This document shows, in pieces, positions 1 to 6,839 of a stretch of DNA of 15,332 nucleotides (the first letter of the stretch is position 1; the number at the start of each line of letters is the position of its first letter). Both the position numbers and the translations under genes were made by a program. The notes beneath the pieces were generated by a model, which saw only the letters and a list, made by a program, of their open reading frames with translations, ran no database searches and was not told the DNA's origin. The DNA comes from DASSBQ01 sp035250505 (lineage in GTDB: Bacteria; Nitrospirota; Nitrospiria; Nitrospirales; Nitrospiraceae): positions 1-15,332 of the forward strand of contig DATFFC010000048.1 of assembly GCA_035250505.1 (NCBI GenBank), read 5' to 3'.

Positions 1-1290
1 CTGCAATTGCGACAGGTAATCGACGATCTTCTTCAGGGCGCCGGCGCTTAGTTTCTGTCCGAACACCTTGGGCATTTGATTATCCGGGAACCCTTTCACC
101 ACATAGGTGCTCGGGGAGATGATCGACTCCATGATGTACTCGGGAGTCGATTTTGCCGTGCCCTTGTACTCCTTATCCTTGAGACGCAACGGGGCGTTGG
201 TACCCTCTTCAAGCTTGGGTCCTACTGTTCCAACTGCGCCCGGGATGCCGGGAATCGTATGACAGGCAACACAAGTCGCTTTCGTGAAAATCTGATCCAC
301 CGGTTCCGTGCCATCCGCCATCAGCGTGGTCCCGCCCGCCGCTTTGGCATCACCTTCCGTCGGTGGCTTCGGGCGGTCGGCCTCGGGGATAAACTTCTCG
401 TAAGATTTCACGATCTCATCGAAGCTCGGCGCCTCTCTTCCTTCACGAACATAAAACCAGGTGTCGACTGCAGCCAACTCCGGCAAGGATAATGAGATCG
501 GTGGCTTATGGATAGCCGGCATCGGACTCTCTTTATCGTTGGTTCCCTTCACGCCGTAACCGGAGACTACAAAGCAACTCGGACATGAATGAGACTCGGC
601 AATGTATTCCTGTGCGTTCTCAGCAGTCCCGGAGCCTGGAAATGACTCCTTTTGCACCGTATCTCGAGCCCCCGGGTTTCCCTTATGATAACGGGGGTCT
701 TCCAGACGTTCTTTTCCCGCTCGCTCCGGCAACCCATCGAGGTTGGGCGCCCGTTCTCCCAGCATTCCCTTGTGAAACGCATGGCACAGCGGACACTGTC
801 CTTTCCCAATGGCGCCCTGAACCTTGTTCTGGCCGACCCCGCCGAAAATGATCTTTTCACCTTCGTCGGCCAACTCAGTCTGCGGCATGTTGCTAAAGTC
901 TTTTTTCTCTTCCTTAGGGGGGAACCCGCCTTCGACCTGTGGCAGCCAATTTCCATAACCTGACAAGGCGGCTGCAACCAGGAACATGAAGCCTCCGATT
1001 TTGAGAAGCGCGCTGATATTACTGAAGTACAGCCCCATCATAAACGCGAGCGCGGTAATCATCACGAGAGATACCGGTAGTAACCTTGACTCACCGAAGA
1101 AATTCATTTTGTAATTCGCGATGGCCATGAACAACATGATGGCCGCGAGAATACCAATGAATGTCTTGAAAATGGCACGTCGGTTGGCGACCGGGTCAGC
1201 AATTGTTGCTTTGAAGTAAAAAATCAGGCCGACCAAGAAGACAATGGCAGGCCAGCCTATCGAAAAGGCCTCTTTGAGCAGATCAACCAC
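1..1290 (-). CDS. membrane-anchored multihaem cytochrome c (3' end beyond the left edge)
   Basis: 430 codons are visible and the reading frame is open at the left edge, so the C-terminus is missing. The start is a GTG at 1290 with AGGAGG eight bases upstream. Four hydrophobic segments (about residues 10-27, 40-60, 70-90, 92-112) precede a periplasmic region. Haem c sites are CPLCH (166-170) and CVACH (340-344), with candidate Met axial ligands M258 (SPMP) and M406 (QMPK). A third motif, CPSCF (236-240), has Phe where the axial His belongs. The C-terminal part resembles class I cytochrome c domains. The gene lies 90 bp downstream of bd-like oxidase no. 1 on the same strand, so an electron donor or subunit role for that oxidase is a reasonable inference. 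Its electron partner cannot be read from the sequence. Confidence 0.88.
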   Translation of the reverse strand, partial: MVDLLKEAFSIGWPAIVFLVGLIFYFKATIADPVANRRAIFKTFIGILAAIMLFMAIANYKMNFFGESRLLPVSLVMITALAFMMGLYFSNISALLKIGGFMFLVAAALSGYGNWLPQVEGGFPPKEEKKDFSNMPQTELADEGEKIIFGGVGQNKVQGAIGKGQCPLCHAFHKGMLGERAPNLDGLPERAGKERLEDPRYHKGNPGARDTVQKESFPGSGTAENAQEYIAESHSCPSCFVVSGYGVKGTNDKESPMPAIHKPPISLSLPELAAVDTWFYVREGREAPSFDEIVKSYEKFIPEADRPKPPTEGDAKAAGGTTLMADGTEPVDQIFTKATCVACHTIPGIPGAVGTVGPKLEEGTNAPLRLKDKEYKGTAKSTPEYIMESIISPSTYVVKGFPDNQMPKVFGQKLSAGALKKIVDYLSQLQ

Positions 1291-1380
1291 AGCGTAAACC
1301 TCCTGCAAGAGGGGAGGACCCTCGCCCGTCGGCCAGGCAAGGAGTCCGTCCCCGCATCAATTGCATGCTTGGATTAGATG

Positions 1381-3318
1381 TCAGTGACCAACTGCGGGCT
1401 CCGGCGCTCTGCCGGGAACCGGCACCTTTGCCTCAATAGGAGCCTTCTTGGCCCCGAGTGTCCCGAGCCAGAAGACAAAGAGGATGCTGACCCAGAAGAA
1501 CAAGACGTTGAACGAAATCATGTTGGCGGCGAAACCTACCGTGTGGGTGTAGGCCCAGGGTGAATTGTCGCGCATGATTTCATTGACGTGCCAGAAGAGG
1601 CGCACCGAGGAACGGATATAGCCCATCAGACCCATCATCCAGGTGAACGCAGTGGCGAGCATGATGAGGGCATACTGAGATCTTGCTGAGATCTTTCCCC
1701 ATTCGATCGCCCCCATCTGCTTGGCCCCTTTCATCATGGCCGTGTTCAGGGCGGTCATGAAAAAGAGACATGATAGAGTCGTTGCCACCTGCGGAACGGA
1801 TAGGCCGACCCGCACGTTCGCCGGAATGTAATACCCATAGATGGCCAGCCACACGATATTGATGTAGGCGAGGGCGAAGAATACGCCCATGAAGATATTC
1901 CCGAATTTCGCCCACGATACCGTCGAAACTTTATTGCCTCGCATGTACCAGATGAAGCTGAGGACGGTAGTGGTGATAATGACGTTGATGCCGCCATTCT
2001 TCGCGGACATGACGCCATAGTTGCCGAGCACCGGATGTTGCTGCCCGCCCATTGCCTTCAGTTCGGCAGGAGTCATAACAATCGTATGCGGCGTGATGAA
2101 TACGAGAAATCCCACGACCAACATAAACACCAAATACTTGATGTAGCGCTGATACTTTTCAGCGCCCCTCATACGCCCCAACGCCTGCCACAGGTAATAG
2201 TTTGAGCTGAGGAACAGGATGCCGATCATCGTTGCCTGGATGATGAACAGCCACGCCAACAGACCGCCCATCAACGTGATACCCATCTGCTGCCTGTAGG
2301 CATAGACCTCTCTCATCAGCCAGTACCCGGCGAAGGGCAATGGGATGAGGAATGCCACGCCAATTGCCATTGCGATGTAACCCATCCAATCATAGTGGGC
2401 TCGTTCTTCGTCATTCTTGGCGGACAAAAAGCGATAGGCCGCATAGGCAGCCACGACGCCGCCCCCGAACGCCATGTTGCCGAGAATCCGGTGAACGTTG
2501 AGCGGATTCCAAAGCGCGGTGTGCAGCACATGCCAGATGTTGCCGAGAAAACGCCCCTGCTCGTCCACACCGGCCGGCGACATCATGAACCCGATCCACG
2601 AATTCGCCAGGAACATCAGCACGGTTCCAATCACGTTCAGAATGACGGACATGCTCAAGTGAATCCACTTGAGGAACCCCTCCTTCATCTTGTCCCAACC
2701 GTAATAATAGATGTAAAGGGTTCCACTTTCCGCCACGAACATCAGCGCGTAGATGTGCATGACTGGCCGGAAGATACTGGAGAGATACCCAAAAAATGCC
2801 GGATACAACGTCAGGAAGGTAAAGATGAGGATACCGCCGAGGATAGCGGTAAGCGAGTAGGCCGTCAGACTGATTTTAATGAAGTCATAGGCCAATTGGT
2901 CGTACTTCTTGGCCATCGCCTTGTCTTTGGCCACCACTCCCATAAACTCGATGACCATGCAAAAAATAGGGACCGCGAGGACAAAGCTTCCATAGTACAG
3001 GTGCTGCTGGTTGGCGAACCAGAGAAGAACCCGACTTTCAAAGTTATATCGGGGGTAATCCTTCTCGCCGTCGGTCGTCTTTGGAGCAGGCGCACCGCTG
3101 ACGATACCCTCTATCTTGTAGTACACATCTCGACCCTTCTCCACCTTCTTGTCCGCCTCACCTTCCTTCTTCGCAGCATCGGCGGGCGCTCCAGCAGGAG
3201 CTTCGCCACCACCACTTGCCAATGCGGGAAGAGAAACGAGGATCGGCATGAGGAGGAGGCCAACCATCGCGCCAAGCGCCATGATTGACAGCAGCTTCTT
3301 TCGGGTTACGTGACCCAT
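1381..3318 (-). CDS. CydA-like 'bd-like' terminal oxidase, copy 1
   Basis: 645 aa. The ATG at 3318 is chosen because AAGGAGG lies five bases upstream; an upstream in-frame start has no such site. A signal-like N-terminus (1-35, ending ALA) is followed by an Ala/Lys-rich linker and about 13 membrane helices; CydA normally has nine. CydA-like landmarks are QQH106 in the first helix, E197 in AESG before GWD, NSW-x4-SPAG (239-250), H276 (NVHR) and W333-x3-E337. These resemble the ligand and quinol-site regions of cytochrome bd subunit I. Extra conserved polar sites are H220, H263, H266, H411, H428 and W576-H577. No CydB gene is next to it. From memory, such long bd-like proteins are proposed as the terminal oxidases of Nitrospira, one of them with a possible CuB site. 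Whether this copy reduces oxygen is inference. It is about 290 residues identical-looking in blocks with copy 2 and is preceded by two short membrane genes. Confidence 0.88.
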   Translation of the reverse strand: MGHVTRKKLLSIMALGAMVGLLLMPILVSLPALASGGGEAPAGAPADAAKKEGEADKKVEKGRDVYYKIEGIVSGAPAPKTTDGEKDYPRYNFESRVLLWFANQQHLYYGSFVLAVPIFCMVIEFMGVVAKDKAMAKKYDQLAYDFIKISLTAYSLTAILGGILIFTFLTLYPAFFGYLSSIFRPVMHIYALMFVAESGTLYIYYYGWDKMKEGFLKWIHLSMSVILNVIGTVLMFLANSWIGFMMSPAGVDEQGRFLGNIWHVLHTALWNPLNVHRILGNMAFGGGVVAAYAAYRFLSAKNDEERAHYDWMGYIAMAIGVAFLIPLPFAGYWLMREVYAYRQQMGITLMGGLLAWLFIIQATMIGILFLSSNYYLWQALGRMRGAEKYQRYIKYLVFMLVVGFLVFITPHTIVMTPAELKAMGGQQHPVLGNYGVMSAKNGGINVIITTTVLSFIWYMRGNKVSTVSWAKFGNIFMGVFFALAYINIVWLAIYGYYIPANVRVGLSVPQVATTLSCLFFMTALNTAMMKGAKQMGAIEWGKISARSQYALIMLATAFTWMMGLMGYIRSSVRLFWHVNEIMRDNSPWAYTHTVGFAANMISFNVLFFWVSILFVFWLGTLGAKKAPIEAKVPVPGRAPEPAVGH

Positions 3319-3373
3319 GGTTACCTCCTTAAGATACATCCACCACAATGTGTGACCAAACCGAAGCCGTCCG

Positions 3374-3496
3374 CTATTGGCGGAACAGATACCAATAATC
3401 CAATCCCTGCATGTCCATTAAATAGTGGTTGACTGCGGTGAAGTACACTAAACTAATCACAAGAGATACTAAGACATATAGAATTGTTTGGCCCAT
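3374..3496 (-). CDS. small single-helix membrane protein (40 aa), candidate oxidase accessory subunit
   Basis: A 40-residue reading frame starts at ATG 3496, with GGAGG six bases upstream, and ends at TAG 3374. Residues 4-22 form one hydrophobic helix, followed by a short tail rich in Tyr and Trp (NHYLMDMQ, then LDYWYLFRQ). It lies between the 39-aa gene and bd-like oxidase no. 1, all on one strand and downstream of one promoter. Size, topology and position recall the CydX/CcoQ type of small oxidase subunit, but I see no sequence motif that assigns it to those families. The good ribosome binding site and membrane character support a real gene. Confidence 0.72.
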   Translation of the reverse strand: MGQTILYVLVSLVISLVYFTAVNHYLMDMQGLDYWYLFRQ

Positions 3497-3558
3497 CTCA
3501 GCCCTCCCCCAGTTTCAATTCTAGAGTTCAATGAGATCCTTAATCAAATCCCCCCTGC

Positions 3559-3678
3559 TCAACACGGACACTGGATGCCCGCAAACCAGTAGAAGAACCA
3601 CAGACCCAGTGCGCAGGTCACATAGAAAATCATCTTGCCGATCTTGATCATCGTATCGTTCTGAGCAGCAGCTTCCAT
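3559..3678 (-). CDS. small single-helix membrane protein (39 aa), first gene of oxidase operon 1
   Basis: A 39-residue frame starts at ATG 3678, with AGGAG seven bases upstream, and ends at TGA 3559. A polar N-terminus (MEAAAQNDTMIKIGK) leads into one aromatic-rich helix, about residues 15-35, with LWFFYWF. The protein ends in CPC (Cys37 and Cys39). It is the first gene after the consensus promoter at 3808-3836 and is followed by the 40-aa gene and the oxidase. Like its neighbour it could be a small structural or assembly subunit. The terminal cysteine pair could bind metal or form a disulfide, which is speculation. I do not recognise a named family. Confidence 0.75.
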   Translation of the reverse strand: MEAAAQNDTMIKIGKMIFYVTCALGLWFFYWFAGIQCPC

Positions 3679-3711
3679 TGCAATTCTCCTAGCGATTTAT
3701 GAAAGCATTTT

Positions 3712-3747
3712 GAATTGACACACCATCAGCCCTGTGTTAATCAATTC
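3712..3747. repeat. imperfect inverted repeat in the leader of oxidase operon 1
   Basis: GAATTGA (3712-3718) is complementary to TCAATTC (3741-3747). Inside it, ACAC (3720-3723) pairs with GTGT (3734-3737), leaving a ten-base loop. It lies about 35-70 bases upstream of the first short gene and downstream of the promoter, so it would be transcribed. It could be an RNA hairpin or a regulator site. No T-run follows it, so it is not a standard terminator. Confidence 0.4.
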
Positions 3748-3780
3748 GTCCTGATTTCATCATTCAAAACGGTATGATCG

Positions 3781-3885
3781 ATGACTAAAAGCTCAAAAGT
3801 GTTCGACATTATAGTTTTGGCCGGAATGGTTGTCAATATCATTTTGGCCGTGTTTCTCATCCTTTACTACTTTGATTTCTTGTGA
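3781..3885 (+). CDS. possible 34-aa membrane peptide on the plus strand (doubtful)
   Basis: An ATG at 3781 opens 34 codons ending in TGA at 3883-3885. The product would have a basic N-terminus (MTKSSK) and one strong hydrophobic helix from residue 9 to 29. Against it: no Shine-Dalgarno sequence is visible, it overlaps the end of the minus-strand SUMF1 gene by 19 bases, and it fully contains the minus-strand consensus promoter. A TTGACA at 3715-3720 with GTTAAT 15 bases on is a weak possible plus-strand promoter. A T-rich chance frame could look the same. Confidence 0.28.
   Translation: MTKSSKVFDIIVLAGMVVNIILAVFLILYYFDFL
3808..3836 (-). promoter_or_regulatory. perfect consensus sigma70 promoter for oxidase operon 1
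   Basis: On the minus strand TTGACA (3836-3831) and TATAAT (3813-3808) are separated by exactly 17 bases, a 12 of 12 match to the housekeeping consensus. Transcription would begin near 3801, giving a leader of about 120 bases before the 39-aa gene. It begins 31 bases after the stop of the upstream SUMF1 gene, which separates operon 1 from the nine-gene block. Confidence 0.85.
3815..3850. repeat. direct repeat of TTTTGGCCG flanking the -35 box
   Basis: The nine-base word TTTTGGCCG occurs at 3815-3823, between the -10 and -35 boxes, and again at 3842-3850, just upstream of the -35 box, 27 bases apart. Such placement could be a repressor or activator site. Two copies of a nine-mer is modest evidence. 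Confidence 0.25.
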
Positions 3886-4787
3886 TTTTCCCCTCCCGCA
3901 GCGGTTCGTAACCCGCCTCCATTTTTCACCTCTTGGGCGCAGCGAAAACCGATCGTTTCGTCCCGAAAATCGGGCACCATTTTGCTCCGGCTGGTGATGC
4001 GTAGGTCCGAGCCCGAACTGGTATAACCAGCCCCGCGCAAGACCTTGTACGTCCCATGCTCCGGGCTGCGCGGATTGGATTCAGCGGCTTCGCGGTAAGC
4101 GTTTTCTTGATACCAATCATCGACCCATTCCATCACGTTTCCCGCCCCATCCATGACCCCAAATGGGCTTTCGTCGCTCCTGAACCGGCCGACCGGAGCC
4201 GTGACCTCGAACCCGTCATCGACTCGCGCCCAGTTGGCAGCGCTGGGAACCTCGACATTTCCCCAGGGCCAGAGGCGCCCGTTGAGTCCTCTCATCGCCT
4301 TTTCCCATTCCGCTTCCGTCGGCAATCGCTTGCCTTTCCATGCGCAATACGCCTGGGCATCGTCCCACGAGACGTACACCACCGGCTGATTCACCCCGCG
4401 CATGCGGGTCATATTCTTCGCATAGCGGGAAGGCGGAGCGGATTTGCGATGCCCGGTCGCCGCGACAAAGGCGGCATATTGCGAGTTCGTGACCTCATAC
4501 TTATCAATCATGAAACTGCCGAGATAGAGCGTGCGCTGAGGTTGTTCGTCAAAGCCGCCCTGATCCGTGCCTCTAATGAAAGGACCGGCCGGAATGAGCA
4601 CCATTTCTTCGGCAATCGGTTCATCATTGGAGTCGGATTCCCTATCGGCATGCTCAGGTTTTTCTACGTAAGCCGGCGGTTGTTCGTACGGCGTGAAGAT
4701 AGTGCCTTGAATAATGCCCATGATGGGAAGGCTGGCAGCAGCGAGGACCGCCAGGAGGAGAGCAATTTTGAATTTGGTTTCGAGCAT
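3867..4787 (-). CDS. membrane-anchored SUMF1-fold protein, copy 2 (non-catalytic by motif)
   Basis: 306 aa. One N-terminal hydrophobic helix (7-27) and an acidic linker (41-60) lead into a SUMF1/formylglycine-generating-enzyme-like domain (62-285). Family landmarks are KGKRLPTEAEWEKAMRG (151-167), GAGNVMEW (214-221) and GFRCA (280-284). The region after RGAGY (251-255) has no cysteine, whereas true formylglycine-generating enzymes carry two copper-binding Cys there, so sulfatase activation is unlikely. It starts 11 bases after copy 1 and is the last gene of the block. No strong ribosome site is seen, which suggests translational coupling. The likely role is a periplasmic structural or ligand-binding domain linked to the respiratory complex, which is inferred from context. 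Confidence 0.85.
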   Translation of the reverse strand: MLETKFKIALLLAVLAAASLPIMGIIQGTIFTPYEQPPAYVEKPEHADRESDSNDEPIAEEMVLIPAGPFIRGTDQGGFDEQPQRTLYLGSFMIDKYEVTNSQYAAFVAATGHRKSAPPSRYAKNMTRMRGVNQPVVYVSWDDAQAYCAWKGKRLPTEAEWEKAMRGLNGRLWPWGNVEVPSAANWARVDDGFEVTAPVGRFRSDESPFGVMDGAGNVMEWVDDWYQENAYREAAESNPRSPEHGTYKVLRGAGYTSSGSDLRITSRSKMVPDFRDETIGFRCAQEVKNGGGLRTAAGGENHKKSK

Positions 4788-4798
4788 GGCTGGACCAA

Positions 4799-5713
<915 letters not shown>

Positions 5714-5737
5714 GGTCCTGCTAGCCTCACGATTCGG

Positions 5738-6112
5738 TCAGATATTGTTGTTCGGATGGGGCTCGACGGAACCGGATGAAGCCTTACGCGCAGCGCGCAT
5801 ATCGAGCAGCATAGAAATCTGCACGCCAAGAAAGCCTCCCATAGCGGCGCCTGCCCCCGCTCCAACTGAGATCTTATCGGCACCTGCGACCAACCACGCC
5901 AACGCCCCTCCCACGGCCGTGCCTATCAAGATGCTGATGAGGAACCGCCTTCCGCCCAAAAACCCTACGACGGCCCCAAGTACGGCTCCTAAACCGGCGG
6001 TGAGCGGAACCGAAGCTTCCCCCATGATCATGCCGATGAGCGTTCCGACGGTCCCCATGACCGCCACGCCGAACACAATATCAAGGCTCTTCCTGAGCGA
6101 GACAGATGCCAT
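5738..6112 (-). CDS. glycine-rich membrane protein of unknown function
   Basis: 124 aa with four likely hydrophobic segments (about 10-30, 34-52, 56-76, 83-103). It is rich in Gly and Ala spaced as in glycine-zipper packing, for example GLGAVLGAVVGFLGG (40-54) and AGAGAAMGGFLG. A short polar tail ends in HPNNNI. I cannot name a family. Start ATG at 6112; no clear Shine-Dalgarno sequence is visible, so the exact start is uncertain. It is 45 bases after the DUF3047 gene and 24 bases before the SUMF1 pair, so it belongs to the same transcript by position. It could be a small scaffold protein of the membrane complex. Confidence 0.65.
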   Translation of the reverse strand: MASVSLRKSLDIVFGVAVMGTVGTLIGMIMGEASVPLTAGLGAVLGAVVGFLGGRRFLISILIGTAVGGALAWLVAGADKISVGAGAGAAMGGFLGVQISMLLDMRAARKASSGSVEPHPNNNI

Positions 6113-6157
6113 ACGAAATGGAGTAGGCGGACTGGGACTGAGTGCGACGGTGACCTA

Positions 6158-6820
6158 TCAGCGCGCGGAAACGGCCGCAATCGGGCCGAAGTCGATCTCA
6201 ACGCCGGGTCCTGCAAAGATTGAAATGCCCCATGCCTTCGCAGCGGGCTCATGTTGGTGGATGCGTTTGAAATCCTCATACACGTTCACTCGTTCCTCGA
6301 CCCATTCGCCGAGGGGCGCCATGCCGCCCTGCACGACGATCTCCGATCCACTGAACATCCCGCCTTCCGTCAACGTACCTTCGGGCTTGGTGGCGCTCCA
6401 CACATACTTGGTAAAGACCGGAATGAACAAGAGATCGGTATCCAACGATGCATAGATGACGGCAATCGGTTCTGATCCGGCCGGCGCCTTGTGCAAACGC
6501 CACTTCCATGTCAGGACCGGATACTGTTTCGGATCCCACTCGATTTTCCGCTTCTTGACTCGCTGGCCGGCGTCTTTCGCCGCCAAAAAATTGATGCTGT
6601 CTTCCGACTGAATTTTGTAGGCCTCGCGCCCCTTGGCATGGCTGCGCTGACTTTCATGTTGCCAATCGATGGGGAATCCTTCCGGATCCTTCGACCGAAA
6701 ATCCTCCAACACCAGCGTAGCGGAATCCCCGGCAACGGCCGGACGAGAACCAAGCGCTCCCATTGCCAGCATGAACGCGGCTGCCACTCCTATCGCACCA
6801 ACCGCCTCAAACAATCTCAT
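6158..6820 (-). CDS. exported DUF3047 family protein
   Basis: 220 aa from the ATG at 6820, which has AAAGGA five bases upstream; ATG 6823 and a TTG at 6838 are alternatives. A signal peptide (1-30, ending PAVA) precedes a DUF3047-type domain: FRSKDPEGFPIDW near the start, YPVLTWKWRLHKAP (100-113), KYVWS (138-142), and EWVEERVNVYEDFKR further on. These are the usual DUF3047 landmarks as I remember them. The family is periplasmic and of unknown function. The first possible start lies two bases before the stop of bd-like oxidase no. 2, so the two are probably translated from one message. Confidence 0.78.
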   Translation of the reverse strand: MRLFEAVGAIGVAAAFMLAMGALGSRPAVAGDSATLVLEDFRSKDPEGFPIDWQHESQRSHAKGREAYKIQSEDSINFLAAKDAGQRVKKRKIEWDPKQYPVLTWKWRLHKAPAGSEPIAVIYASLDTDLLFIPVFTKYVWSATKPEGTLTEGGMFSGSEIVVQGGMAPLGEWVEERVNVYEDFKRIHQHEPAAKAWGISIFAGPGVEIDFGPIAAVSAR

Positions 6821-6839
6821 CATTTTCCTTTCATGCAAA

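Noticed and set aside
567..977. 136-codon minus-strand frame inside the cytochrome gene
   Set aside because: It is in a different frame from the cytochrome c, whose haem motifs and ribosome site prove the correct frame.
2395..3288. 297-codon open frame on the plus strand
   Set aside because: It lies wholly antisense to bd-like oxidase no. 1, with composition rich in His, Arg and Asp as expected from an antisense shadow; no ribosome site or family signature.
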